DNA from: Ascaphus truei
Lineage: Eukaryota > Chordata > Amphibia > Anura > Ascaphidae
NCBI GenBank assembly: GCA_036426205.1
Contig: CM071573.1
Coordinates: 45,041,664 to 45,105,663 of the forward strand
Direction of reading: 5' to 3'
Length of the DNA: 64,000 nucleotides
The translations under genes and the position numbers were made by a program. Of the stretch, positions 23,333 to 35,481 are shown piece by piece. Within the stretch, counting starts at the first letter, position 1. Every line of letters begins with the position of its first letter. A model generated the notes under the pieces. That model saw nothing but the letters and a program-made list of their open reading frames with translations, ran no database searches and was not told the DNA's origin.

Positions 23333-25369
23333 TACAAGATCCACCCCATGGACGTGGCGGCTCTGATATGTCCTGAGCCTCGGGAACACCCAGTTCTCCA
23401 TACATATTGGGGACCAACGCCGTTGTGGTGCGGGCAGTGATCCTGGCTTATATTCACGAGGCGGGCGAACAACCCCTATCCTCTCTACTGATCCATCTGG
23501 TACTCAAAGACCAGTGGGTTGCTGAGATACAGGAGTGGAGATCCTCCATTCCCAAGAAAATTACGATGACCATCCAAAACATCTCACCTCACACTGTACC
23601 ATTCGACGTCGGACAGAGGCTGGGTCCGATATACCCGGTCACAACTGTAGAAACTATGGCGCATGTAAACGCCGCTACAGTGCGAGACAAGCCTGCCGGG
23701 TTCCAGTTTGATTTCGGGGAATCGACCCTGTCAGAAGACTGGAAGAGATGGCTAAGTGCCAAGTTGGAGCAACATCGGGAGGTGTTCTCCACTTGTGAGA
23801 TGGACGTGGTATGCAGCAAGAACGCCCAGCACACGATCCGGCAGAGCATTACCATGCCATTCTGGGAGCGTTGCAGACGTATCACTCCCAGAGATGTGGA
23901 AGATGTGAGAGATGTCCTGAAGGAGATGGAGACCGCGGGCATAGTGACCGAATCCCATAGTCCCTACACCTCTCTGATTGTGGTGGTACACAAGAAAAAT
24001 GGGTATGTCCACCTGTGCGTAGCCTACTGGACCCTGAACAGGCATACAGTTCCAGACCAGTACACTCTGCTACGGATAGAGGAGATCTTCAACATGCTGA
24101 CGGGCAGCCAGTGGTTCAGCGTGTTGGACCTGAGATCTGCGTACTACCAGGTACCCATGAGCGCCGAAGACCAGGAGATAGTGTTTGTCTACCCCCTCAG
24201 CTTCTATCAGTTTACTCGAATGCCCCAAGGCATCTGCGGTGCCCTAGTGACCTTCCAGCGGCTGAGGGAGAAGACCATTGGGGATATGAATCCCCGTGAG
24301 TGCCTAGTCTACCTCGATGACATCATCGTGTTTGGAAGAATTCTCGAAGAGCACGAGGAACATCTCCTGAAGGTGTTAGATAGACCAGGGAAGGAAGACC
24401 TGAAGTTGTCCCTGGACAAGTGTCGGTTCTGTCGCACTTCAGTCACCTACATGGGCCACATAGTGCCTGCTGACTGAGTGGCTACCGACCCGCAAGGTCG
24501 AAGCCATGGTAAACTGGCCAAGACCAGACAACGTGATGGAGCTGCGATCCTTCCTGGGGTTCTGCAGATACTACCGCCGCTTTGTAGAGGGATACTCTAG
24601 TAAAGCCAAGGTCCTCAAATAACCATAACTATAGATCTACCCAGAGCAACCTCGGAAGAAGGCCACTTCTCCACGTGCACCCTTTGGAGACAAGTGGACG
24701 TCTACCTGGGAAGAGGCATTCACAGGACTCAAAAAACGCCTTAAGGAAGCCCTGGTCCTGGCTTATGCCGATCCAGAGAAACCATACATCCTGCATGTGG
24801 ATGCCAGTTTCAACGGGCTGGGAGCTGTGCTGCACCAAAAGTATCTGGCTGGCCTTCGCCCAGTGGCATACGTAAGCCGAAGTCTAACACCGAGTGACCA
24901 GAACTATCCGGTCCCTCAAGTGGGCAGTAGTGGAAAAACTCCATAATTATCTATACAGCGTTCCTTTCGAAGTCCGAACGGACAACAACCCTCTGACGTC
25001 CGACAAATTGGATGCCACCAGTCACACTTGGCTGGCAGCTCTCTCCAATTATCAGTTCACCTTGAAATATAAACCGGGGCCTCTAAACATCGGAGCAGAT
25101 GCTCTGTCCAGGAGACCTGAACTGAGTACGACGCAGGACGACGGGCCCTGGGAAGAAATCCCTGGACCTGGGATGCGGGCAATGTGCTCCACTGCCGCAA
25201 TAGTGGGAGACACAGTTGCGTTCTCCGAGCTGAGAGTGGCCGATTCACTGAGATGTCGCCCAAAGTCACTCCCTGCTGCCTACTGCCATCCCAACAGCAT
25301 GACCATCACCCAGGACACCATCCTAGAATGGAAGGAGATAGTACAGGCCCAGATGCGTGAGCCAGGCAC

Positions 25370-26525
25370 ATGGGTGTAACTTGGTTTTTGGCGATAATAT
25401 GGCACAGGCCCCTACATCTGACGCATCTACTTCCAAGGTGAAGGGTAGTTTGGGGTCTGGATGGATTAAGATGGGTGCAGAGATTAAAGTTCTTTTGAAA
25501 AGGTCGAAAGCCTGGACCGCTGGTACTGTGGTAGAAAAGTCACGAATGAATCTACGATAGTAGTTTGCGAATCCTAAGAAATGCCGGATTGCTTTAAGAG
25601 AAGTGGGTTGTGGCCAGTCCAGAACTGCTTTAAGCTTGGCAGGGTCCATAGCAAACCAGAGTCCGAGATAATGTATCCTAAGAAAGTTGTGGTAGTCTGG
25701 TGGAACTGGCATTTCTCTAATTTGGCAGAGGTGATTTTCACGAAGACGAGATAAGACCCGTTTTGTGTGATTGATGTGTTCTGGAAGGGACTTAGAGAAG
25801 ATTAGAATGTGACGATGACAAAAAGTTTAAGGAGATCTCGGAATATCTCATTCACAAATTCTTGGAAAACAGCCGGGGCATTACACAGACCAAAGGGCAT
25901 GACTAAATATTCGTAATGACCGTCTCGGGTATTGAAGGCCGTCTTCCACTCGTCGACCTGCCTTATACATACTAGATTATATGCACCACGCAGATCTAAT
26001 TTACAAAATATAGTGGCCCCTTGGAGACGATCAAAAAGCTCAGAGATAAGGGATAGCGGATAGCGGATAGCGGTTCTTTAGGGTGATTTTATTTAGCCCT
26101 CAGTAATCAATGCAAGGGTGAAGAGAACAGTCTTTTTTCTTAACGAAGAAGAACCCGGCTCTGGCTGGGGACGAGGAATTCCGTATGAAGCCTTTCTTTA
26201 AATTTTCTTGGATATATTCCGACATGGCTTTAGTTTCAGGAAGCGACAGGGGGTAAGATTTAACTCTGGGCAAGACGGAACCAGGCAAGAGATCAATAGG
26301 GCAGTCGAAAGGGCGATGAGGGGGAAGAACTTCGGATCGTACCTTATCGAACACATCCTTGAATTCTGCGTAAACACTGGATAAGGCACTCTTATCCTCC
26401 TTGGGAGTAGTTAGGGCGCAGATTTGTTGGGTAGGAGTTACACAGGTCTCGGCGCAGCAGAGGCTCCACTGTATGGGTTCTTTATCGATCCAGTCAAGCT
26501 GCGGATTGTGTTGTTGTAGCAAAGT
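25370..26525 (-). pseudogene. Gypsy element B pol remnant, minus strand
   Basis: This is a second, different Ty3/gypsy pol remnant read right to left. It opens with a protease/RT linker and the RT start (KPLPHRPFDC-like region; RSEVLPPHRPFDCPIDLLPG at about 26280-26340), then RT fingers (SSSPARAGFFFVKKKD), [10 protein letters not shown] (about 25970), [15 protein letters not shown] (about 25880), and after the palm GFANYYRRFIRDFS (about 25560) and RNase H LEVDASDVGACAILS (about 25400). The catalytic YxDD segment expected near 25810-25830 is missing through a short deletion, and about 25 residues are lost after FSTTV. It starts abruptly near 26530 and ends at the junction with element A, so both LTRs are absent. 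Confidence 0.85.
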
Positions 26526-26529
26526 TCCT

Positions 26530-27715
26530 CCGTGAGCGCGCGCTTTGTGAACCGTGGGATTGCACGAGGCAGCAGGTAAGAAGGGAGTGCGCCGCGGAGG
26601 AAGCGCTCCCAGGTTCCTTACAAAAATAAGTTAACAAACAACACACACAACCCCAGCAAGCTCATTTATTGTGTATTCTAACAGCGGAGTGCACGGAGCT
26701 TCCCTAGCTCGCGTGCATCAAGAGTGATGTCACGCGCACGCCCCCAACAAAACGTTGTTTAAGAGCTATTGAAACTCAGTGCAGAAAATGTATCTCCAAA
26801 TAGCTTAACAACAAATGCAACTGAATATTAAATAATGACGCATATGTTTCTGTTCTGGTGTTCTCGCCTATCTCTGGCAGTGAATGTTAAGGACTGAAAC
26901 AGAGAACAAGCCAACATCTGGCAGAGCGTCAGCTGACTAATCAAGGGGCAGTTTGAATGTGAGGACACGTTCCTAGGAGTTGCTAACATTAAAAGAGACT
27001 ATTGAGCTCTGGGCTTGTGTTGTGCGGAAATCCAATAATATGCATTAAGCGAACAAGGAACTGAATGATTTAACCTCTTCAAGATGTAGAGAGCAGAGGC
27101 TTAGGGGTAAAGAGTAAGCGCTGGCTCTGGACATGGTAAACCTTGTTTTAATCCCAGTGTCAGCTCCCTGGGAGTATAACATTATTGTGCAGAGCTTTAT
27201 TGAGAAAGAAAATATTATACAAATATAGTAATATAGATAAGATAATTGCTCACCTGGTACTAAATGACAAACTGACCCCTATCTTGCTAAAAACAAACTG
27301 GATAGAGAAGAAGTGGGAAGATGACAGGTTTATGTTGCCCTGGGAGAAGCAGAGGGCAGAGTGTTTAGTTATAAATCTAAGTGCACCTCTCAGCCTCTGT
27401 TGTACATTGCATTAAACTGAAAGCTTCAGGTAACCTCCTGCCTCCTTTCAAAGTTTCACCAGTGTTTGAATTCTATTCTAACTAAGAAGAAACAGCTGGA
27501 AAAGCCTATAGCCTCAAATAAATATTCAGCATTATTGTCGGACTCCCACTGCTTTGGCGTCAGTTTCACAAATGTTTGCAGTTCCCTAGCTCTCAGTTGA
27601 GTCTTACTGATAGAAATCAAGGGACCTATATATCAATATAATTTGGGGGCAAAACCAGGGCATTTTCACACTGTACCTACAGTATGCATCAATGTATTTC
27701 GATTCAATCACCCCC
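26530..27715. other. Unassigned stretch
   Basis: A GC-rich portion (26530-26760) may be a further repeat edge; the rest is AT-rich and unassigned. The open frame at 27185-27415 has no recognised match. Confidence 0.4.
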
Positions 27716-28765
27716 CCAAGGAGTGTAAGTAGGAGGAGTTGGGGAGAGTCGGTAGGAGGAGTTGTGGAGTGTCAGTAGGAAGAGTTGGGGTGTGACAGTA
27801 GGATGTTGGGGAGTGTCAGTAGGATGAGTTGGGGAGTGTCAGTAGGAAGAGTTGGGTGTGCAGGAGGCGCTGTTGGGGATGTGTCAAGTAGGATGAGCTG
27901 GGGAGTGAGTGTCAGTAGGATGAGTTGGTGGGGGATGGTGTCTAGTAGGTAAGTATGTGTGTGGTTTTTTTCATTTTTTGGTCAAGTAGGATGAGCTGGG
28001 GAGTGTCAGTAGGAGGAGTTGGGGAGTGTCAGTAGGAGGAGTTAGGGAGAGTCAGTAGGAGGAGTTGGGGAGTGTCAGTAGGAAGAGTTGGGGTGTGTCA
28101 GTAGGTTGATGGGGAGTGTCAGTAGGAAGAGCTGGGGTGTGTCAGTAGGATGTTGAGGAGTGTCAGTATGAGGAGTTGGGGAGTGTCAGTAGGAAGAGTT
28201 GGGGAGAGTCAGTAGGAGGGGTTGGGGAGTGTCAGTAGGAGGAGTTGGGGAGTGTCAGAAGGAGGAGTTGGAGTATAAGTAGGAGGGGTTGGGGAGTGTC
28301 AGTAGGAGGGGTTGGGGAGTGTCAGTAGGAGGGGTTGGGGAGTGTCTGTAGGAGGGGTTGGGGAGAGTCAGTAGCAGGGGTTGGGAAGAGTCAGTAGGAG
28401 GAGTTGGGGTGTGTCAGTAGGAGGAGTTGGGGAGTATCAGTAGGAGGGGTGGGGAAGAGTCAGTAGGAGGGGTGGTTGGGAGTTAGTAGGAGGAGTAGGG
28501 GAGCCAGTGGGAGGAGTTGGGGGGAGTCAGTAGGAGGGGTTGGGGATTGTCAGTAGGTAGGAGGGGTTGGGGAGTGTCAGTAGGAGGAGTTGGGGAGAGT
28601 CAGTTGGAGGAGTTGGGGAGAGTCAGTAGGAGGGGTGGGGGAGAGTCAGTAGGAAGAGTTGGGGAGAGTCAGTAGGAGGGGTGGGGGAGAGTCAGTAGGA
28701 AGAGTTGGGGGGAGTCAGTTGGAAGAATTGGGGAATGTCAGTAGGAGGAGTTGGGGGAGTTACAT
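27716..28765. repeat. Minisatellite, about 22-bp unit
   Basis: Roughly 45 degenerate copies of GTCAGTAGGAGGAGTTGGGGAG in tandem. Variants include GGAAGAG, GGGGTTG and shortened units. A foreign-looking T-rich bit near 27960 interrupts the array. Confidence 0.95.
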
Positions 28766-28951
28766 GGTGCACAGTTTATAATAAGATGTATCACATTCTG
28801 CGTCTCTCCACACTCTTGTTTTTGCCATTTATTTGCCCCAAAATCCTCCACATCTGAGTGGCATAAATGTAACATTCTGCATTGGAATCTAAGGGTCATT
28901 TCTCTATACTAATTCTCCTGGATCTCTTTGTTGCCTTTAACACAGTTGATC

Positions 28952-29909
28952 TGTGACGGTTCAGGGGATTCCTTCCCCTTCTTTCTCTCCCTCTGTCTCC
29001 TCTCTTACCAATCCCCCTGCACTTTCCCACTCCTGTCCTGCTCCGTCTTCCTCTCTCACTGCCCCATTGCCTCAGCGCATGCCCCGCAAGTCTCGCGCAC
29101 CCACACGGTCCACGAGCCCCTGTGACAACGCTCCCCGCTCCCAGACAATCCCAATGCCCGCTGCCTGTACCTCACCTCCGGTGACGGTCCGGTCCTCTGC
29201 TTCCCTCCGCTGGGGTGCCCGCGGCGCTCCTCGCGTCTGGTGACGCAGTTTGTGCGCGCGCACCCTCAGCTTACAGAGGGTGCGCGCACACACTCCTCTT
29301 CTACGCCCTGTCACTCTCCTGACTCCTCCCATTCCCTGCAGGTTCTCCGTCTGATCCTTCTGTCTCCTCCTCTTCTCTCCCTGACCTATCCTTGTTGTCT
29401 CCCACTTCTCTCTCTGCTCCTCCCCTCTCTCCTATTGATGTGTCTTCCTTTATAATCCCTGTCTGTCCTCTCTATCATCGCTCTGCATAATTCCTGTTTC
29501 CCTGTGTGTGCTGACCTATGCTGTGCTCCCTCTGTGTTCCTGCTTGTACCTGCTCCTGTGTTACTTTGGATTTCCCTGGCTTTGACCCCTGCTTGTCCTG
29601 GACTACCCTGTTCTCTGTACCCCTTGAACCTTGCTACGAACCCTACTTTGCTGACCTCTGGAATCCTTGGACCTGGCTTTGAACTTCGACTACTCTACTC
29701 TCTGGACCCCTGGACACTGGCACACGGACACGACCATTCTTACGTTTAACTCTACAAGACGTTGTAAGTATCCTAACCACTTTTCCAACAGGCCCAGCAA
29801 CGCTATACCACACTCCGGGCTTGCTCCCACTGCTGTGGGTGTGTGGTGTAATACCGTTCCCACCTCAGTATTGGGGTCTTGCCATGTCTGCGGGCATACA
29901 GGCGTGACA
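28952..29909. mobile_element. Solo LTR inside L2-like LINE (958 bp)
   Basis: It begins TGTGACGGTTCAGG and ends CAGGCGTGACA, flanked by TGATC on both sides (28947-28951 and 29910-29914). Without the LTR and one TGATC, the LINE text runs on smoothly (GTTGATCACCCC). The strand was not determined. The interior is C/T-rich and noncoding. Confidence 0.85.
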
Positions 29910-30499
29910 TGATCACCCCATTCTCCTAAACATTCTCCACTCCATTGGTCCCTGTGACGCAGCCTTGTCCTGGCTCACGTACTACCTGTCCAACCACTCC
30001 TTCAGTGTTTCCTTCTCGAGTGCCTCCTCCACTTCACTCCCTCTTTCTATTGGAGTCCCACATGCTCTATCCTTGGTCATCTGCTCTTCTCACTCTACAC
30101 CTCTTCTCTTGGTGAACTAATACAATATTTTGGAGTTCAGCATCATCTTTATGCTGATGACCCAAATTTATCTCTCCTCCCCTGACCTCTCCCCCCTCTC
30201 TTGTCATATGTCCCAACTCTCTCTCTGCAATCTCCTCCTGGATGTCTCATCGCTACCTGAAGCTTAACATGTCCAAAACAGAATTCATATTCTTTACCCC
30301 TTCCACTGCTACCGCTACACCCACACTCTCTCTCACTGTCACCCCTACGCCAACACTCGTCCTCACTGTCAATAACACAGAATCTCCTCAAAACCTCAAG
30401 CCCATTCTCTAGGGGTCATCTTTGACTGATCTCTCATTCTTTCCTCACATTCAGTCCCTCAAGAAGTCCTGCCCTCTCCACTTCCGGATTATTGCCAAG

Positions 30500-30865
30500 C
30501 TATCTCCTCCTATATTATCGCCTCCTCCTTCTTTGGGCAGTGCACTGCCTTTTTTTCTGCTTTTTCCTGTTCATCCTGCCTTGTGGACTGCACGCCGTTT
30601 GGAAGTAAATCGCAATAGGACCGCACCGGATAAAAGAGAACCTGGAAATCAAACAGTGAGTTATTCCTGTGATTTTATGTTTTCAGGTCAGCATTATATG
30701 AGACAATATATGTACTATTTATGTGTGCCAGTAAGCACTAGGTACTAGTCCCCTATACCTGCCGTGGGTTGCTGTGATATTACACAAGATATAGTGGAGT
30801 GGTCCTAGTGGAGAAACATATGTTTATGGGATACAATCTATTTCTGATGCACCGGTTACCTCTGT
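30500..30865. mobile_element. 366-bp insert in L2-like LINE, about 9-bp TSD
   Basis: It is bounded by ATTGCCAAG (30491-30499) and ATCGCCAAG (30866-30874), a near-perfect 9-bp duplication of the LINE text (ATTGCCAAG before CTACAACC-type sequence). No inverted ends are obvious and I do not recognise the family. A 9-bp TSD with one mismatch could be a SINE- or Mutator-type signature. Confidence 0.6.
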
Positions 30866-31705
30866 ATCGCCAAGATACAACCTTTTCTCACTCTTGATGC
30901 AATTAAATTCCTAATCCACTCACTCATTCTGCCCCGTTTTCATTACTGTAACCTTCTCTTAGTTGGCATTCCCCTTGCCCGCCTCTCCCAACTCCAATCC
31001 ATTCAAAATGCTCCTGCTAGACAAATCTACCTCGCTCACGGCTTCACTTCTACTGGACCACTACACATATTGATATACTGGCTTTCAATAGCCTCCAGAA
31101 TTACATTTAAAACCCTAGTTCTGACTTACAAAGTTCTCAACAGCACCGCCCCCAGTACATCTCAGCCCTCATCCCCAAATACATACCTACACGCCCCCTA
31201 AGTTCTGCCCACGACATCTGCCTTTCTTCTCACATTATTACTGCCTCTCACTTCCACCTGCAAGACCTCTTGTGCTGTCCCCTCTCTCTGGAATTCCCTA
31301 CCGCGCACGATCAAACTCTACCCCAGTTTTCAGATGTTTAAACACTCCCTGAAATCTCACCTTTCCAAGGAATCCTTCTCGCCTTACCTCTAACATACCA
31401 CTCCCCCCCCCCCCCAACCACATTGGGACCAGCTGTGTTGGTGGCCTATCTCCACCCTATGTAACACCCCCCCAAAAAAAAACCTTAATAGCTTCAGCTT
31501 CGCAGACTGGGCCAAATTCTAACCTGAGTTACCTTCTTCTTTCAACATTGTCCCTCATTCCCTGGGCCTGATTAACTCTTTGTATCTGTTTGTCCTCACC
31601 TGTATATTACTGTTTATGTAATATACATAATTCTGTACCCCATTGTACCACGTTACGGAATATGTTGGCGCTTTACAAATAAACAATAATAATAACAATA
31701 GATGG

Positions 31706-33044
31706 AAGAAGCGGTCTTTGCATTTTTTGGTCCAGAACCCCCAATTCTAACTGATTTTGGTCCTTAAATGTTCCTTTATAAAAGTCACCCTGCTTATGAT
31801 TCCCTTCCTAAACAAACAATGACCCTTAAAATGTCCTTGTGTTCTTTTGAAATATCTACCATGCAAAGAAATACAGATCATCTCATAGCCCTTCTGTAAT
31901 TCTGGTTTATTGATTACATAAATAGATTTGAAAGCTATCGTGTAATGTACGGATACATGCATATAAATAATAGAATGGGATTTTTTATTTATTTTTGTTT
32001 TAGCTTGTGCACAGGGACAATATGTAAAGCAATAAACTAAGTGTGCCCTGTAATAATATTCTGTAGAACAAGAATGGTTTGTAATCTCTGTATTGCTAGA
32101 TGGTTCTGTAACAGATTGCTCTGTATTATACAAGCTCTCCAGCATCACTACTTCATCTTCAAGAAAAGGGATTTATTTGAAAGGTGCTTTTCCCTTCCTT
32201 GTGTTTCAGAGCGTTCATATTATATAAATCTTTCTAAAATTAGGTGAAGAAAAATAAAAAGCTTTGCATCAAGCGCAATAGATGTACAATCTCAGACACA
32301 GTACCACTAGTTTTTCAAGGCCACTATACCTAAGTGTCAAGAAGGTAACATAGTTGTGACGTTGGGTTTGCCTTAATTACAATGTTTTCCCTGCCTATGA
32401 AGTCGCTGGAAAATTGCAGGAAAAGAAAAGGCCTTTCTAGAGGGTTATTCGCGGAGGGAATCACGCTGCGCGCAGCGCGCCAGTTGGCAAGTGAAAGCCA
32501 TTTCTTATTCACCACTCTGCAACGGAAGGCTGAGACATAGAAAAAACTAATTGCTCAGAGCAGCTCTGGGCCACAACACTGGACCAGGTGTTCCCTGAGC
32601 TGTGACTGCACATTAATGCTAAATCCCTTCACTATCAATATGGACAGCCTGTCTGTCAGTGAATGGGTTAAATACGCCCCCATGTCTTTTCCCCCCCCCC
32701 CCCATTACCCTCCATCAATCCACATGATTTAGAATACACGAAGGGAGTCATCAAATAAGATATGGTTTGCTTACTTTGTAATGAAGATAATTAATGGGTT
32801 ATACAGCTCCTTTACACTTAATGAACTAGATTGCTGCTTTTTATGCTTCTCCCACATTTATGGCTGGCTGATGGCGCCGAAATAATACTCATCTGGATCA
32901 GAAGATAGGCTGGCATTCATCGAAGTGTGACGCAGTGTAATGGTGGTAACTACCATTCCAGCTCTGGGTTGGGGTTCAGTACCCCGCATCAGATCCCTGC
33001 TCAAATATGTGAAGAATAATAGGGACATTTTTATAATGGAAGAG
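31706..33044. other. Unassigned stretch
   Basis: I see no gene. The open frame at 31747-32148 (minus) has no recognisable domain. There is a C run near 32692. Confidence 0.4.
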
Positions 33045-34045
33045 AGACAATCAGCATACAGGACAGAGGTCAGCCGGTAATAAGCACACGGGACAGAGGT
33101 CAGCCGGTAATAAGCACACGGGGCAGAGGTCAGCCGGCAACAGCACACAGGACAGAGGTCAGCCAGCAATCAGCATACAGGACAGAGGTCAGCCGGCAAT
33201 AAGCACACAGGACAGAGGTCAGCCGGCAACAGCACAGGACAGAGGTCAGCCAGCAATCAGCATACAGGACAAGGGTCAGCCGGCAACAGCACACAGGACA
33301 GAGGTCTGCTGGCAATCAGCATACAGTACAGTGGTCAGTCGGCAACAGGACAGAGGTCTGTCGGCAATAGGCACACAGGACAAAGGTCCGCCGGCAATCA
33401 TCATACAGTACAGAGGTCAGCTGGCAATCAGCATATAGGACAGAGGTCAGCTGGCAATCAGCATACAGTACACAGGAGAGAGGTTAGCCAGCAACAGCAC
33501 ACAGAACAGAGGTCAGCCGGGAATCAGCACACAGGACAGAGGTCAGCCGGCAATAAGCATACAGTACACAGGAGAGAGGTCAGCCGGCAATAAGCATACA
33601 GTACACAGGAGAGAGGTTAGCCAGCAACAGCACACAGAACAGAGGTCAGCCGGCAATAAGCATACAGTACACAGGACAGAGGTCAGCCGGCAATAAGCAT
33701 ACAGTACACAGGGGAGAGGTTAGCCAGCAACAGCAAACAGGACAGAGGTCTGCTGGCAATAAGCATACAGTACAGAGGTCCGTCGGCAACAGGAAAGAGG
33801 TCAGCCTGCAATAAGCACACAGGACAGAGGTCAGCTGGCAATCCGCATAAAGGACAGAGGTCAACCGGCAACAGCACACAGGACAGAGGTCAGCCAGCAA
33901 TAAGTATAGAGTACACGGGAGAGAGGTCAGCCGCCAATCAGCACACAGGACAGAGGTCAGCAGGCAATCAACATACAGGATAGAGGTCAGCCACCAATCA
34001 GCATACATTAGTCAGCCGCCAATCAGCACACATGATAGAGGCCAG
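33045..34045. repeat. Minisatellite, about 30-bp unit
   Basis: About 30 degenerate copies of a unit like ACAGGACAGAGGTCAGCCGG plus a CAATAAGCATAC-type spacer. Units differ in the spacer (CAACAGCAC, CAATCAGCATAC, CAATAAGCACAC) and in a recurring longer variant (GTACACAGGAGAG). The minus-strand open frames across it are translations of the repeat and are not called. Confidence 0.95.
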
Positions 34046-34104
34046 TCACTCAGTGCTATGTTGGCGACTCCTGCCTCTCCTAGGTAGCCAGCTGCAGTTT
34101 ACTT

Positions 34105-34346
34105 CAGGGCTGTCTTAACAGCATTATAGGCCCCCGGGCAAAGCAGTGCACTGGACCCTGCCAACTCTCCGCTACAAGTCGTCATTTTTCTCCTTCTACC
34201 GAGTTAGCGGGAGATTTGAATGTTGAGGCGGGTGATCGGGAAATTAAGTGTTAAATTCTGGTCTGTGCATAGATTAGCATGGGGCCCCTATGCTCGTGGG
34301 GCCCTCGGGCAACTGCTCAGCGTGCCCATGCGTTAAGACGGCACTG
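34105..34346. mobile_element. hAT-type MITE, CAG(G/T)GCCGTCTTAA ends, copy 1 (242 bp)
   Basis: The ends are CAGGGCTGTCTTAACAGC and, on the other strand, CAGTGCCGTCTTAACGC. The flanks are GTTTACTT (34097-34104) and GTTTACCT (34347-34354), an 8-bp TSD with one mismatch. A second copy in the opposite orientation lies at 35161-35481. Confidence 0.9.
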
Positions 34347-34354
34347 GTTTACCT

Positions 34355-35152
34355 CCGTAGGAAAACAATAGAGAATGGAGACTCTACATTCGGCCCACAA
34401 CTGCATGTACACAGCATGCATTACTCAACAAATATTTACACAGCTAATCAGAGCTGCAAATTAATATAACATTTGTAGTTTACAACCATTTTATTGTCGT
34501 TAATGTCTCACACCAAAAACATAGTTTATTAATTCAGTTTCCATACTGCATTAAATTGCTGAATGTTTAATTTTACCATTAAAAATGCAGTGTTCAGGAT
34601 TATCTAATGAGATCAAAGTGATATACAACCCAAACGCACATAAACACTAACTCGTAAAATGGCATGGTGTAATTACCCACTAAAAGTTGGCCATCGCAAA
34701 CACCAACCCATAAATTGTCATTTTATGTGGCAATTAGCTGAACAGTGATCCCGGGGTGACCTTTGGCCATTGTGAGATTATAATAGTTTAGTCCATACTG
34801 TCTCTCCTCTAAAAAGCAGGAACTGTTCAAATGTCTCAAACCATTAATGACGGAGACTCTAAGTCGTAAAGTAAAATTCACACATTTATTGTGTGACATC
34901 GGAAGAAAAGACGTAAAAGTTGCATTACACTTAGACTTTGGGGAAATGCACGATAAACAGAAAGTAAGAAACGGCACTAAATAATGGAAAGCAGAGTATT
35001 CAGACTGATTTAAGGTTCTAGTATGTTACATGTCCAGATAACGGCATATTTGCCATTTGTATCATGTTTCATAATTTTACATATTTGGCTGAGCAATCTA
35101 CATGCTGGTTGGAACATCAACCTTTTTATTATGTAGGTATACGTTGTACACA
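34355..35152. other. Unassigned stretch between two hAT MITEs
   Basis: AT-rich sequence. The minus open frame at 34723-34977 has no recognised match. No element is recognised. Confidence 0.4.
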
Positions 35153-35160
35153 CATATGGG

Positions 35161-35481
35161 CAGTGCCGTCTTAACGCATGGGCACGCTGGGCAGTTGCCC
35201 GGGGGCCCCACGAGAATAGGGGCCCCATGCTAATCTATGCACAGACCAGAATTTAACACTAATTTCCCGATCACCCGCCTCAACATTCAAATCTCCCGCT
35301 AACTCGGTAGAAGGAGAAAAATGAGGAGAGTTGGCATGTCTGCATTGCATGTCTGGAGGTACCAATAAATATAAGTTTATTTTATCGATAATTTACATTT
35401 GTATTCCTGTGAGTGGTTGTGTAGGCAGGGCCCAGTGCACTGCTTTGCCCGGGGGCCTATAATGCTGCTAAGACGGCCCTG
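35161..35481. mobile_element. hAT-type MITE, copy 2, opposite orientation (321 bp)
   Basis: It matches 34105-34346 in reverse, with about 80 bp of extra AT-rich sequence near 35336-35420. Perfect 8-bp TSD CATATGGG at 35153-35160 and 35482-35489. Confidence 0.92.

Larger units (their letters stand above)
20214..25375 (+). mobile_element. Ty3/gypsy element A, truncated and interrupted
   Basis: In order it carries LTR-like sequence, gag, a protease segment, RT and RNase H, all on the plus strand. It stops before integrase, at a junction with minus-strand element B. Two TA-flanked MITEs (22524-22855, 22922-23332) interrupt the protease region, and there are several frameshifts and a stop at about 24475. 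No 3' LTR was found. It is a dead copy. Confidence 0.85.
22300..25375 (+). pseudogene. Gypsy element A pol remnant (protease, RT, RNase H)
   Basis: The product would process gag and copy element RNA into DNA in the particle. An aspartic protease motif, LLDTGSQ, lies at about 22420-22440. After the two MITEs the frame resumes near 23340, shifts near 23400, and is open from 23407 to 24477. RT is recognisable by the fingers/palm order VHKKNGYVHLCVAYWTLN (about 23989-24042), LDLRSAYYQVPM (24127-24160) and the catalytic VYLDD (about 24307-24321), which is intact. A TGA near 24475 ends this frame. RNase H follows, with LHVDASFNGLGAVLHQK (about 24790-24840) and, in 24894-25379, VRTDNNPLT and ADALSRRPE. 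Integrase is absent. The copy is inactive. Confidence 0.88.
28885..31705 (+). mobile_element. L2-like LINE fragment, 3' portion, interrupted
   Basis: The order is RT text (GGATCTCTTTGTTGCCTTTA near 28920; GCTGATGACCC for the YADD region near 30155; TACCTGAAGCTTAACATGTC near 30255), downstream RT and the 3' tail. The tail ends TTGGCGCTTTACAAATAAAC followed by an AAT-rich run, which fits L2-type tails; CR1/Rex1-like placement is possible. A solo LTR (28952-29909) and a 366-bp insert (30500-30865) interrupt it. Frame is broken many times; there is no endonuclease part. Confidence 0.75.

Noticed and set aside
27716..28765. Possible CRISPR array
   Set aside because: Units are contiguous and degenerate with no unique spacers, and the setting is a vertebrate genome; it is a minisatellite.
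33130..34008. Cys-rich open frames on the minus strand
   Set aside because: They are translations of the 30-bp minisatellite, not a gene.
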